Source: Oscillospiraceae bacterium (GTDB taxonomy: Bacteria; Bacillota; Clostridia; Oscillospirales; Oscillospiraceae). From it: a stretch of DNA of 64,000 nt. Shown here in pieces: positions 1 to 9,241 of the stretch; positions within the stretch are counted from its first letter, which is position 1, and every line of letters begins with the position of its first letter. The stretch covers positions 38,078 to 102,077 of the forward strand of contig JAAWEH010000006.1 of the NCBI GenBank assembly GCA_022794215.1, given 5' to 3'. The notes under the pieces were generated by a model. The model ran no database searches. It had not been told where the DNA came from and saw nothing but the letters and a program-made list of their open reading frames with translations. The position numbers and the translations under genes are program-made.

Positions 1-842
1 AGTATCCCGGCATCACCATGGAGTACTACTTCGCCGGCACCAGCAAGGTGGTCACCAAGATCTCCACCGAGGCCCAGGCCGGCCACGTGGACGCCGACGT
101 AATTTGGGTGGGCGACGCCGCCACCTACGTCTCCTTTAAGGAGAGCGACATCCTCCAGAAATACTCCTCCCCCGAGGCCGCCAATCTGGATCCCGCTTAC
201 GTGGACGCCGACGGCTACTACACCGCCGCCCGTCTGGTGGGCGTGGGCATCGCCTACAACACCGTGAACGTCACTCCCGAAGAGGCCCCCAAGACCTGGG
301 ACGACCTGCTGGATCCCAAGTGGAACGACCAGATTGTCATGTCCGACCCCGGCACCGCCGGCACCACCAAGTACTGGATGAACGCCATCATGTGCTCTGA
401 CAAGTACGGCGTGGACTACATGCAGAAGCTTCACGACAACGGCTGCTACCTGGAGAGCGGCACCACCGCCACCCACAACCAGCTGGCCGCCAGCGCCTAC
501 AAGGTGGGCGTGTGCCTGGACTACGTCACCGCCAACCTGGTGGCTGAGGGTTCCCCCATCGCCTTCCTGTATCCCGAGGATACCGTCTCCATCGCCAGCC
601 CCATCGGTCTGGTGAAGGACTGCAACAACGAGGAGAACGGCAAGCTGCTGTATGATTACATCCTGTCCAAGGAAGGCCAGGAGATCCTGGTGGCCAACAA
701 CCTGGTCTCCGTCCGCGAGGACGTGGAGCAGGCCGTGGATCTGACCGCCATCCCCTCCATGCTGGAGTCCGATTTTGCGAAGCTGGCTTCCGACAGCGAC
801 GCCAACCTGGACGCCTTCAACAAAATCTTCGGTCTGTCCTAA
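1..842 (+). CDS. ABC transporter substrate-binding protein, iron/AfuA type (5' truncated)
   Basis: This is the extracellular binding protein of the ABC importer encoded just downstream. The open frame runs off the left edge (first whole codon at base 3), so the signal peptide and first lobe start are missing. About 280 residues remain and end in TAA at 840-842. The visible start (YPGITMEYYFAGTSKV) and the run PKTWDDLLDPKW resemble family 1 solute-binding proteins of the Fe(III)/FbpA-AfuA group. That the ligand is ferric iron is family-based inference only; related proteins bind polyamines, phosphonates or sugar phosphates. The gene is followed by a hairpin and then the ATPase, the usual arrangement for making more binding protein than membrane subunits. 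Confidence 0.85.
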   Translation, partial: YPGITMEYYFAGTSKVVTKISTEAQAGHVDADVIWVGDAATYVSFKESDILQKYSSPEAANLDPAYVDADGYYTAARLVGVGIAYNTVNVTPEEAPKTWDDLLDPKWNDQIVMSDPGTAGTTKYWMNAIMCSDKYGVDYMQKLHDNGCYLESGTTATHNQLAASAYKVGVCLDYVTANLVAEGSPIAFLYPEDTVSIASPIGLVKDCNNEENGKLLYDYILSKEGQEILVANNLVSVREDVEQAVDLTAIPSMLESDFAKLASDSDANLDAFNKIFGLS

Positions 843-968
843 TTCTGTCTCTCCGAATTTAGACGCTTCGTAAACCCCGGCCGGTTTTCGCAGACACGGA
901 TACCGGAGCCATGGCAAGGTTTCCCGCGCCGCAGGCGGAGCGTCCGGCCGGAAACGAAATCGTAACCG

Positions 969-1010
969 ACAAGGTGGGGGAAACGATATGTTACCCCCAC
1001 CTTGTTGTTT
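969..1010 (+). terminator. Hairpin between binding protein and ATPase genes
   Basis: A perfect 12-bp stem (969-980 with 994-1005) closes a 13-base loop and is followed by TGTTTCATT. It looks like a partial terminator or a 3'-stabilising hairpin. It would raise binding-protein mRNA above that of the downstream ATPase and permease genes. Confidence 0.6.
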
Positions 1011-1041
1011 CATTGTAAAGAGAAAGTAAGGAGGGATATTT

Positions 1042-2133
1042 TTGGCAAAGGTTTCATTTAAGAACATCTCCTTCAAGTACGGCGATCACCAGATCCTCAA
1101 GGATTTCAGCCTGGATATTGAAAGCGGCGAGATCATGTGTCTGGTAGGGCCCTCGGGCTGCGGAAAGACCACTCTGGTTCGCTGCCTGCTGGGACTGAAC
1201 AAGCCGGAAACCGGGGAGATCTATGTGGGAGACACCTGCATTTTCAGCGCCAAGAGCCGCACCAACATGGCGGTGGAGCGCCGAAACATCGGTATCGTCT
1301 TCCAGGACTATGCCGTATGGCCCCACCTGACAGTGAGCGAAAATGTGGGCTATCCCCTGAAGAAAAAGAGGGTCAGCAAGGCTGAGATCGCCCAGCGGGT
1401 GGCCGATACCCTGGCTCTGGTAAACATGACCGAGTATGCCAACCACCTGCCCAGTCAGCTCTCCGGCGGACAGCAGCAGCGGGTGGCCATCGCCCGGGCC
1501 CTGGTGAGCAACAGCGACATCATTGTTATGGATGAGCCCATCACCAACCTGGACGCCAAGCTCCGGGAGCAGATGCTGGAGGAAATCCGGGAGATCCAGC
1601 GCAAGAGCGGCACCACCGTTCTCTACATCACCCATGACCAGCAGTCCGCCCTGCAGCTGTGTGACCGGATGGCCATTATGGAGCCTGACGGAACTCTGTG
1701 CCAGCTGGGAACCGATGAGGACATCATCCTTCGGCCTGCCAACCGTTTTACCTTCGAGTTTATCGGCGTTTCTAACTTCATTCCGGTGGAGGCAAACGGC
1801 GGCAAGCTGACCCTAAAGCCTGAGGGGGGCTCCTTCCCCTGGGCCGACGGCGTTCTTCCCGAGGGGACTGACCTGTCCCAGGGGCTGGAGGTAGGCGTAC
1901 GGCCCAACGACATCGTCTTTGATCCCCAGTCTCCCCTGCGGGCCGTTGTCACCCGCTCGGTGTTCCTGGGCAGCGAGTATGACTACTTCATCCAGCTGGG
2001 TTCCCAGGAGCTGCGGGTACAGCAGAACACCCTGGACGCCGCCCGCTACGGCATTGTCAAAGAAGGGGCTGAGACCGGGATCCGGCTGCTCAACTACCGC
2101 TTCTATCCCCCGAAAAAGGAGGTGTCGGCATGA
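1042..2133 (+). CDS. ABC transporter ATP-binding protein (FbpC/PotA-like), first copy
   Basis: This is the cytoplasmic ATPase of the importer, 363 residues. Visible motifs are Walker A GPSGCGKTT (residues 36-44), the signature LSGGQQQR near residue 140, Walker B IIVMDEP and the switch histidine in YITHDQ. The C-terminal 120 residues look like the TOBE regulatory domain of the FbpC/PotA/MalK group. The start is TTG at 1042, placed after a strong GGAGGG site. The stop overlaps the permease start by four bases (ATGA), so the two are translationally coupled. A second complete ATPase lies after the permease. Iron as substrate is inferred from family resemblance. Confidence 0.9.
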   Translation: MAKVSFKNISFKYGDHQILKDFSLDIESGEIMCLVGPSGCGKTTLVRCLLGLNKPETGEIYVGDTCIFSAKSRTNMAVERRNIGIVFQDYAVWPHLTVSENVGYPLKKKRVSKAEIAQRVADTLALVNMTEYANHLPSQLSGGQQQRVAIARALVSNSDIIVMDEPITNLDAKLREQMLEEIREIQRKSGTTVLYITHDQQSALQLCDRMAIMEPDGTLCQLGTDEDIILRPANRFTFEFIGVSNFIPVEANGGKLTLKPEGGSFPWADGVLPEGTDLSQGLEVGVRPNDIVFDPQSPLRAVVTRSVFLGSEYDYFIQLGSQELRVQQNTLDAARYGIVKEGAETGIRLLNYRFYPPKKEVSA

Positions 2134-3839
2134 GCCACAAAAAGGACTTAGCGGCTGTGGACGGCCGCCGCTTCAACGTGGATGGGATCCTCACCGCCGT
2201 CAGCGTGGTGCTGCTGCTCATCGTGGTAGTCATCCCTGTTTTCTCCATCATCTACAACTCCTTCTTTTATAAGGGGCAGTTCGATCCCCAGCTGTTCATC
2301 GGACAACTCACCGACGCCAATAACCTGGCGGCCATGTGGAACACCATCAAGATCGCCTTCTGGGTGACCCTGCTGGGCACCATTCTGGGCACCTTCTACG
2401 CCTGGCTGCTGGGCCGCAGCGACATCCCCGCCAAGGGCCTGATGCGGGCGCTGTTCAACATCCCCTACATGTTCCCTCCCTTCCTGGGGGCCATGGCCTG
2501 GGATCTGCTGCTCAACGGACGCTCCGGCTACCTGAACAAGGCCCTGATGGAGATCTTCCATCTGTCCAAGGCCCCTGTGAACATCAACACTCTGGCCGGC
2601 ATCATCTTCGTGGAGATCAGCTACTACTTCCCCTTCGTCTTTATGCAGGTGGTCTCCGCTCTGGAGCGGATGGATCCTACCCTGGAGGAATGCGCCCGGA
2701 TCGCCGGCGCCAAGCAGATGACCGTCATCCGGAAGATCACCCTTCCTCTGGTGGTGCCCGCCATCTCCGCCGGCGCCCTGCTCATCATGACCACCTCCCT
2801 GGCCCACTTCGGTGTGCCTTCTATCCTGGGCTTCTCCCAGGGCATCTTCACCCTGCCCACCAAGATCTACGCCGTTATCTCCCGGTCGGAGGGCAGCTTT
2901 GAAGGGATCCGCCAGGGCGCCGCGCTGTCCATCATGCTGGTCATCGTGGTGTCCATCGCCCTGATCATCCAGAAAAAGGTGCTCTCCTCGGGCAGCTATG
3001 ACATCATTAAGGGCAAGAGTATGCGTCCCACCCTCATCAAGCTCCGGGGCGCCAAGATCCCTCTGCTGGTGCTGTGTATCGCCACCCTGATCCTCATCGT
3101 GGTGGTGCCCCTGGTGATGATCTTCCTGGTGAGCCTGGTGAAGGCCTACGGCCTGCCCCTGGTGCCCGAAAACTTCACCTTCAACAACTACATGAAGGTC
3201 TTCCGCATGGACGGCACCATGAACTCCATTTTCAACTCCCTGAAGCTGTCCATCGGCGCGGGCATCATTTGTATGTTCCTGGGCACTCTCATCGCCTACG
3301 TGGTGCAGAAGATCAAGCCCAAGGGAAAAGAAGCGCTGGAGATCCTCTCCGTGCTGCCCTACTCCCTGCCCGGCACCGTGCTGGCCATCGGCGTGATCCT
3401 GGCCTGGTCGGGAGCCATCTTCGGCATCAAGCTGAGCAACACTCTGTGGATCATTCTGATCGCCTACATCGCCCGGTACCTGTCCTTCTCCATGAAGAGC
3501 TCCTCGGCGGCCCTGCTGCAGGTTCACCCCTCTTTGGAGGAGGCGGCCCGGACTTGTGGCGCCAGCCATATGGAGAGTCTGAAGGACGTGACACTGCCCC
3601 TGATTCGCCCCGCCATGGTCTCCGGCTTCTTCCTGATCTTCCTGCCGGCCATGCGGGAGGTTACCACCTCCGTGCTGCTCTACGGCCCCTATACCCGGAC
3701 CCTGGGCGTGCAGATCTATTCTCTGCGTGACGCGGGCATGATCCCCCAGGCCGCGGCCTTGGGCTCCATCGCCATCGTACTTATCATCATCTGCAATACC
3801 ATCGTCACCGAGGTGACGAAAGACAGAAAGGGGGTCTGA
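2130..3839 (+). CDS. ABC transporter permease, fused two-domain (FbpB-like)
   Basis: At 569 residues this protein carries two copies of the inner-membrane permease domain, each with about six hydrophobic helices. The first spans roughly residues 20-290 and the second 310-560. Both halves have an EAA-type coupling loop: LEECARIAGAKQ near residue 185 and LEEAARTCGASH near 470. FbpB/AfuB-type iron permeases have the same double layout, so a single polypeptide can form the whole transmembrane pore. It overlaps the upstream ATPase by four bases and is three bases from the second ATPase, so the genes form one operon. Confidence 0.92.
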   Translation: MSHKKDLAAVDGRRFNVDGILTAVSVVLLLIVVVIPVFSIIYNSFFYKGQFDPQLFIGQLTDANNLAAMWNTIKIAFWVTLLGTILGTFYAWLLGRSDIPAKGLMRALFNIPYMFPPFLGAMAWDLLLNGRSGYLNKALMEIFHLSKAPVNINTLAGIIFVEISYYFPFVFMQVVSALERMDPTLEECARIAGAKQMTVIRKITLPLVVPAISAGALLIMTTSLAHFGVPSILGFSQGIFTLPTKIYAVISRSEGSFEGIRQGAALSIMLVIVVSIALIIQKKVLSSGSYDIIKGKSMRPTLIKLRGAKIPLLVLCIATLILIVVVPLVMIFLVSLVKAYGLPLVPENFTFNNYMKVFRMDGTMNSIFNSLKLSIGAGIICMFLGTLIAYVVQKIKPKGKEALEILSVLPYSLPGTVLAIGVILAWSGAIFGIKLSNTLWIILIAYIARYLSFSMKSSSAALLQVHPSLEEAARTCGASHMESLKDVTLPLIRPAMVSGFFLIFLPAMREVTTSVLLYGPYTRTLGVQIYSLRDAGMIPQAAALGSIAIVLIIICNTIVTEVTKDRKGV

Positions 3840-3842
3840 GGA

Positions 3843-4952
3843 ATGGATCAAGTCGTATTGAGACATGTGACCAAGCGCTTTACCACCAAAACATTGGGCG
3901 ATATCGTGGCCGTGGACGACTTCAACCTGGAAGTCCACGATGGCGAGTGCTTCTCCTTCCTGGGGCCTTCCGGCTGTGGTAAGTCCACCACCCTGCGGAT
4001 GATCGCCGGCTTCGAAGATCTGAGCGAGGGCGAGATCGAGCTGTGCGGCAAAGAGGTCTCCTCCAAGGAGAAAAACCTGTATATCCCGCCTGAGGAGCGG
4101 GGGCTGGGCATGGTGTTCCAGTCCTTCGCCGTATGGCCCCATATGAACGTGTTTGAGAACGTGGCCTTTCCCCTGCGAATCCAGAAGGTGAACAAGACCG
4201 ACATCGAAACCCGGGTTCGGGAGGCCATGAAGCATACCAGCCTCACCGGGCTTGAAAAGGTGTTCCCCTCTGACCTATCCGGCGGTCAGCAGCAGCGCAT
4301 CGCCCTGGCCCGGGCCATCGTCACCCAGCCCAAGGTCATGCTGCTGGATGAGCCCCTTTCCAACCTGGATCCCAAGCTCCGTGAGACCATGCGCTTTGAG
4401 ATCAAGGAGCTCCAGCGGGAGTTCGGCTTCACCATCATCTTCGTCACCCACGACCAGTCGGAGGCCATGGCCATTTCCGACCGGATGATGGTGTGCGACA
4501 TGGGCAAGATCATGCAGATCGATACCCCGGAGAACCTGTACAACAAGCCCAACAGCCGGTTTGTCCACAGCTTCTTGGGCGAGAGCACCTTTATCAATGT
4601 GAACATCGTGGACGGCAAGGTCTACGCCCAGGGCGACAACGAAAATCCCCTGGCCCTGGATATCCCCAAGGACGCCGACCGGCAGATGGTGGTGGCCACC
4701 CGGCCCAACTCCATCGATCTGCTGGGCGCTGACCAGGAGGGCTACCCCACCCACATTGAAAAGCGGATCTTCCTCACCGACCGCACCGAGTACATCGTAC
4801 CCGTGGGCGAGCAGAAGCTGAAGATCCAGACCCCTCACCGCATTTCCTTCGCTGAAGGGGACGCCTGCCGGGTTCGGCTCATCTCCCCCATGTGGTATCC
4901 CATGGAGGACGAGGCTGCCGAAAAGGAACGTCAGCGCCGGCAGTTGGTGTAA
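3843..4952 (+). CDS. ABC transporter ATP-binding protein (FbpC/PotA-like), second copy
   Basis: This 369-residue ATPase is the last gene of the importer operon. It has Walker A GPSGCGKST, signature LSGGQQQR, Walker B VMLLDEP and the switch histidine in VTHDQ, followed by a C-terminal TOBE-like region. All catalytic motifs are intact, so it is not a decayed duplicate. It diverges clearly from the first ATPase (1042-2133). The pair may form a heterodimer on the two halves of the fused permease, or serve as alternatives; the sequence does not decide. A strong terminator follows directly. Confidence 0.9.
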   Translation: MDQVVLRHVTKRFTTKTLGDIVAVDDFNLEVHDGECFSFLGPSGCGKSTTLRMIAGFEDLSEGEIELCGKEVSSKEKNLYIPPEERGLGMVFQSFAVWPHMNVFENVAFPLRIQKVNKTDIETRVREAMKHTSLTGLEKVFPSDLSGGQQQRIALARAIVTQPKVMLLDEPLSNLDPKLRETMRFEIKELQREFGFTIIFVTHDQSEAMAISDRMMVCDMGKIMQIDTPENLYNKPNSRFVHSFLGESTFINVNIVDGKVYAQGDNENPLALDIPKDADRQMVVATRPNSIDLLGADQEGYPTHIEKRIFLTDRTEYIVPVGEQKLKIQTPHRISFAEGDACRVRLISPMWYPMEDEAAEKERQRRQLV

Positions 4953-4971
4953 GAAATCGGCTCTATATCGC

Positions 4972-5013
4972 AAAGGGAGGCATGGCGCAATGGCGCCATG
5001 CCTCCCTTTTATT
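4972..5013 (+). terminator. Rho-independent terminator of the ABC importer operon
   Basis: A perfect 17-bp stem (4972-4988 with 4993-5009) with an AATG loop ends in a T-rich tail (CCCTTTTATTTTG). It separates the importer operon from the hydratase gene. Confidence 0.92.
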
Positions 5014-5024
5014 TTGACCCTCTC

Positions 5025-5053
5025 TTGCCTTTTGAGGGCGGATTTGATATGAT
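5025..5053 (+). promoter_or_regulatory. Promoter of the aconitase-family hydratase
   Basis: A -35 TTGCCT (5025-5030) and -10 TATGAT (5048-5053) are separated by exactly 17 bases. They lie 39 bases before the start codon and just after a terminator, so the gene is probably its own unit. Confidence 0.65.
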
Positions 5054-5091
5054 ACCATAAAAGCAAATCCACTGCAGAGGAGAGAAAAACC

Positions 5092-7314
5092 ATGTGCATC
5101 GCTGTCAAAAGGGAAGGCTTTTATTATCGAAAGGGCAGTTTCGTTCCGGCCCAGGCTGAGCCTGCCGGCATTGAGGCCGGGAGAAGGAACACCATGACCT
5201 ACTCCATCCTGGCTGCCCACAACCACAGCGGGGATATGTCCCGGCTTCAGATCAAATTTGACGCCATGGCCTCCCACGATATTACTTACGTGGGCATTAT
5301 CCAGACCGCCCGGGCCTCCGGCCTTACCCGGTTTCCCCTGCCCTACGTGCTCACCAACTGCCACAACTCCCTCTGCGCCGTGGGTGGCACCATCAACGAG
5401 GATGACCACCTCTTCGGTCTATCCGCCGCCAAAAAGTATGGCGGGGAGTTTGTCCCCGCGCACCAGGCGGTGATCCATTCCTATATGCGGGAGCGGTATG
5501 CCGCACCGGGAACCATGATCCTGGGCTCCGACTCCCACACCCGGTACGGCGCCTACGGCTGCATGGCCATCGGCGAGGGAGGGCCCGAGCTTGCCCGGCA
5601 GCTGCTGGAAAAAACCTACGATATCGCCTATCCCCCCGTCATCGCCGTCCACCTCACCGGCGCTCCCAGACCCGGGGTGGGGCCCCAGGACGTGGCCATC
5701 GCCCTGGTGGGGGCGACCTTCAAAAGCGGGGCGGTGAAAAACGCGGTGCTGGAGTTCTTCGGGCCCGGGGTGGCCAATCTCTCTATGGATTACCGCTCCG
5801 GTATCGACGTGATGACCACCGAAACGGCCTGCCTGTCCTCGGTGTGGTGTACTGACGAGCTGACCCGGGCCCACCTGACCACCCTGGGCCGTGGGGACTC
5901 CTATCAGACCCAGGCCCCCGGCGAGGGCGCCTACTACGACGGCCTGGTGGAAATCGACCTGTCCAGCCTGGAGCCTATGATCGCTCTGCCCTTCCACCCC
6001 TCCAACGCATACACCATCCGGGAGTTCAAAGCCAATATGTCCGACCTGCTCCACCAGGTGGATCTGGACGCCGCGGAGCAGCTGGGGGTGAAAAACGCCC
6101 CCTCCCTGCTGGGTAAAATCCAGGGCGGCGTTTTCCGGGCGGATCAAGGGGTCATCGCCGGCTGCTCCGGCGGCACCTATCAGAACCTAAAGCGGACGGC
6201 GGAAATTTTGAAGGGCTGCTCCACCGGCAGCGGCGGCTTCTGGCTCAGCTGCTACCCCGGCTCCATGCCCATCAACCTGGAGCTGACCAAAAAGGGCTAT
6301 ATCGCAGATCTTATGGCGGCGGGCTGCTCCATCCGCTCCTGCTTCTGCGGCCCCTGCTTCGGGGCGGGGGATGTGCCCGCCAACGGCGCTTTCTCCATCC
6401 GCCACTCCACCCGGAACTTCCCCAACCGGGAGGGCAGCAAGCCCGGTGACGGACAGATCTCCTATGTGGCCCTGATGGACGCCCGCTCCATTGCCGCCAC
6501 CGCTCTGAACGGAGGTGTTCTCACCGGAGCCGATGAACTTCCGGAGGCCCCTGCCGACCATCCTGATGAAAACTGGGCCTATGACGACAGCGCTTACAAG
6601 GCCCGGGTCTACTACGGTGTGGGCCGGCCCGAGAGCGAGACGGAGCTGGTCTTTGGCCCCAACATTGCCGACTGGCCGCAGCAGATCCCCCTGCCGGAAA
6701 ACCTGCTGCTCACCTGCTGCGCCGCCATCTATGACCCGGTGACCACCACCGATGAGCTTATCCCCTCGGGGGAGACCTCCTCCTACCGCTCCAACCCCAT
6801 CAAGCTGTCCCAGTTCGCTCTGAGCCGCAAGTGCCCCAAGTATGTCTCCAACGCCCAGAAGGTGCAGCAGGCCGAGCAGAAACGGCGGGCGGGGCAGGAT
6901 CCTAACTTCCCCGCCGACACGGGCATCGGATCCTTCATCATGGCCCTGAAGCCCGGGGACGGCTCTGCCCGGGAGCAGGCGGCCTCCTGCCAGCGGGTGC
7001 TGGGGGGCTGCGCCAACCTGGCCGCTGAATACGCCACCAAGCGCTACCGTTCCAATGTGGTGAACTGGGGGATGCTGCCCTTCATCGCCGAGGACGTGAA
7101 GGATTGGGGCATCCGGGAGGGGGATTCCCTCTATATCCCCGGCATCAAAGCCCTTTTGGAGGGAGACGGAGAGGAGATCGACGCCTACCTCATCCAGCAT
7201 CCCCAGGGCCAGGAGCAGACCCAGATCCCGGTGAAACTAAAACTCCCCGGCCTTACCCGGGAGGAACGGGACATCATCCTGGCCGGGTGCCTTATCAACT
7301 ACTACGCGAAATAA
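5092..7314 (+). CDS. Aconitase-superfamily hydratase (YbhJ-like)
   Basis: The 740-residue protein belongs to the aconitase superfamily and probably hydrates or dehydrates a hydroxy-acid through a [4Fe-4S] cluster. Cluster ligands can be placed by motif: Cys358 in AGCSGGTY (the aconitase SCTNSS site) and Cys419/Cys422 in CFCGPCFGAGD (the aconitase CGPC site). The active-site stretch LGSDSHTRYGAYG matches the aconitase DSHT motif. Its length and layout fit the poorly characterised E. coli YbhJ group better than true citrate-cycle aconitase. The substrate is unknown. Start ATG follows AGGAGAG. It has its own promoter and terminator, so a link to the neighbouring importer is only positional. Confidence 0.8.
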   Translation: MCIAVKREGFYYRKGSFVPAQAEPAGIEAGRRNTMTYSILAAHNHSGDMSRLQIKFDAMASHDITYVGIIQTARASGLTRFPLPYVLTNCHNSLCAVGGTINEDDHLFGLSAAKKYGGEFVPAHQAVIHSYMRERYAAPGTMILGSDSHTRYGAYGCMAIGEGGPELARQLLEKTYDIAYPPVIAVHLTGAPRPGVGPQDVAIALVGATFKSGAVKNAVLEFFGPGVANLSMDYRSGIDVMTTETACLSSVWCTDELTRAHLTTLGRGDSYQTQAPGEGAYYDGLVEIDLSSLEPMIALPFHPSNAYTIREFKANMSDLLHQVDLDAAEQLGVKNAPSLLGKIQGGVFRADQGVIAGCSGGTYQNLKRTAEILKGCSTGSGGFWLSCYPGSMPINLELTKKGYIADLMAAGCSIRSCFCGPCFGAGDVPANGAFSIRHSTRNFPNREGSKPGDGQISYVALMDARSIAATALNGGVLTGADELPEAPADHPDENWAYDDSAYKARVYYGVGRPESETELVFGPNIADWPQQIPLPENLLLTCCAAIYDPVTTTDELIPSGETSSYRSNPIKLSQFALSRKCPKYVSNAQKVQQAEQKRRAGQDPNFPADTGIGSFIMALKPGDGSAREQAASCQRVLGGCANLAAEYATKRYRSNVVNWGMLPFIAEDVKDWGIREGDSLYIPGIKALLEGDGEEIDAYLIQHPQGQEQTQIPVKLKLPGLTREERDIILAGCLINYYAK

Positions 7315-7317
7315 GAG

Positions 7318-7348
7318 AAGCGGCTGGGAAAAACCCAGCCGCTTTTTT
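7318..7348 (+). terminator. Terminator of the hydratase gene
   Basis: An 11-bp stem (7318-7328 with 7334-7344), an AAAAA loop and a run of six T end the hydratase transcript. The rest of the gap to 7475 shows nothing I recognise. Confidence 0.9.
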
Positions 7349-7475
7349 GAAACCTTTTTCCCTTTTCGGGGTATCTACAAATAGAAACGTTTCTGTGAAG
7401 GGGGGCGGACAGGTCTTGGAGGAGAGTATGCTTATTCGAAAGCTGCAAAAGGGCAACACCGGGGCGGCGGCTTTT

Positions 7476-9221
7476 TTATCCTTTGAATTGAAGATGCTGG
7501 TACAGGTGGGTAAAAATCTGCCCCAGGGCGTAGGCTCCGGCATCCGGATAGCCAATGCTTCGCTCCCCTACCGTGCCGGCTCTGCCCATTCGGGCGGCGA
7601 TCTTTTCCGTCTCTTTGGCTCCCTGAACTGCCCCCTCCGCGCCTAGGCGGAAGCCCTCCTCCAGGGTAGCGGCGGTCTTCCAGGCCTGCGCGCAGGGGAC
7701 CAGGGCGTCGATCAGGGTCTTGTCCCCCACCACAGCGCCCCGGCCGAAGGAGCGCTCACCGGTGCGCTGGATGCCCTCCACGGCGGACTGGAGCATTTGG
7801 GCCAGCTCCTTTACCGAGACTGTACTCTTCCCCTTTGTCTCCCGGCCCGCGGCGAGAAAGGCAGAGCCCCAGATGGGCCCCGACGCTCCGCCGCAGTGCT
7901 CCATGATCACAAAGGCACAGGCGGTCAAAAATGCGCCGATATCCAGGCGCTCTGCTTTCAGAATATCATTCCACTCTGCCTTCAAACGGCGGAAGCCTTT
8001 GGCCACGCTCATGCCAAAATCTCCGTCCCCGGCATGGGAATCCAGTTCACAGAAGGGAACCTCCTGCTCGATGATATAGGTTCCCATACGATCCACCAGA
8101 TAGATCACATTCTCCAGAGAAAGCGCATCGCCCTCCACTTTGGCGCCGGTCTCCGGCACCCGCATCCTCAGGCCTGCATCCTCTGCCGCCGGGATCCTGG
8201 ATCGGTCAGAGAAGGCCGTCTGGGCCGCTTTCCCTGCCACATGGAATGCCGGAGCGTCACAGGGCTCATCCAACAGTTCCTTCAGCTTGGGGGTCATGCT
8301 CATAATGGATAGGGAGGCTCCCATCATGTCGATGCTGGTCATAAAATTGCCCACAAAGGTGCGATAAACCGGGATGTCTTTCTCCGCCAACACCTTACGC
8401 ACAGCGTGATTGAAAAGATACAGCTCCTGAAGCGGGGATGCCCCGAAACCGTTCACCAGAAGGGTTACCTCCTGACCCGCCTTCAGATCCATATCCGCCA
8501 AAAGCTCAGCTACCATTTTTTCCGCCAGGGCGTCTGCCGTCATCAGCGGATAACGCCCTACGCCCGGCTCGCCATGGATCCCCACACCGTACTCCATCTC
8601 ATCCTCGGCCAGCGCAAAGGTCGGGGTGCCCTTGGCCGGCACCGTGCAGGAGGTAAGAGCAAAGCCGATGCTCCGAACATGATCAATGGCTTCCTGGGCA
8701 GCGGTCTTTACCTCCTCCAGCGAGCCTCCCTTTTGCGCGGCGGCGCCGGCGATCTTATGCACCAGCACGGTGCCGGCCACCCCCCGGCGGCCCACGGTAT
8801 AGAGGCTGTCCTTGACGGCAATGTCGTCGTTGACGATCACATAGTCCAGCTTCAGGTCGCCGCCGGTCAGATCTGCCGCGTTTTTGAAGTTCATCACATC
8901 GCCGCTGTAATTTTTGATGATCATCAGTGTGCCGCGTTCGCTTGCAGTCTCCTGTAAGGCATGGTAGACCTGGATCTGGGAGGGAGAGGCAAAAACGTCG
9001 CCGCACACAGCGGCATCCAGCATCCCCTTGCCCACAAAGCCGGCATGGGCAGGCTCATGCCCGCTGCCGCCGCCGCTGATCAGGCTGACTTTCTTGGGAT
9101 CCGGTTCCTTTTTCCGAATGATCTTATATTTTGGAATAAATTCCAGCTCAGGATGGGCCAATGCAATGCCGTTGCACATTTCCATGACCACATCTTCCGG
9201 TGCGTTTATGATTTTTTTCAT
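7476..9221 (-). CDS. Dihydroxyacetone kinase family protein, DhaK-DhaL fusion
   Basis: This 581-residue protein fuses a DhaK substrate domain (about 1-330) to a DhaL nucleotide domain (about 380-581). That layout is typical of ATP-dependent dihydroxyacetone kinases rather than the three-part PTS type. The GIHGEPG motif contains the histidine that binds the substrate carbonyl covalently in this family, and HAGDGDFG carries the Mg-ATP aspartates. Start ATG at 9221 is chosen for the AAGGAG site; the frame is open 19 codons further upstream. It is the last gene of the sugar operon, 20 bases after the FGGY kinase. It may phosphorylate dihydroxyacetone, or a ketotetrose as known for DAK relatives such as LerK. 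Confidence 0.9.
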   Translation of the reverse strand: MKKIINAPEDVVMEMCNGIALAHPELEFIPKYKIIRKKEPDPKKVSLISGGGSGHEPAHAGFVGKGMLDAAVCGDVFASPSQIQVYHALQETASERGTLMIIKNYSGDVMNFKNAADLTGGDLKLDYVIVNDDIAVKDSLYTVGRRGVAGTVLVHKIAGAAAQKGGSLEEVKTAAQEAIDHVRSIGFALTSCTVPAKGTPTFALAEDEMEYGVGIHGEPGVGRYPLMTADALAEKMVAELLADMDLKAGQEVTLLVNGFGASPLQELYLFNHAVRKVLAEKDIPVYRTFVGNFMTSIDMMGASLSIMSMTPKLKELLDEPCDAPAFHVAGKAAQTAFSDRSRIPAAEDAGLRMRVPETGAKVEGDALSLENVIYLVDRMGTYIIEQEVPFCELDSHAGDGDFGMSVAKGFRRLKAEWNDILKAERLDIGAFLTACAFVIMEHCGGASGPIWGSAFLAAGRETKGKSTVSVKELAQMLQSAVEGIQRTGERSFGRGAVVGDKTLIDALVPCAQAWKTAATLEEGFRLGAEGAVQGAKETEKIAARMGRAGTVGERSIGYPDAGAYALGQIFTHLYQHLQFKG

Positions 9222-9241
9222 TGAGGATCTCCTTCTATCGT

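Noticed and set aside
2148..4235. A very long minus-strand open frame of 695 codons opposite the permease and second ATPase
   Set aside because: It is antisense to clear ABC transporter genes and its translation is rich in His, Gly, Asp and Gln without any family motif, as expected of the shadow frame of GC-rich genes.
7350..7475. Possible small gene or regulatory RNA between hydratase and DHA kinase
   Set aside because: The plus-strand frame through here continues antisense into the kinase gene; no promoter or stable fold was found.
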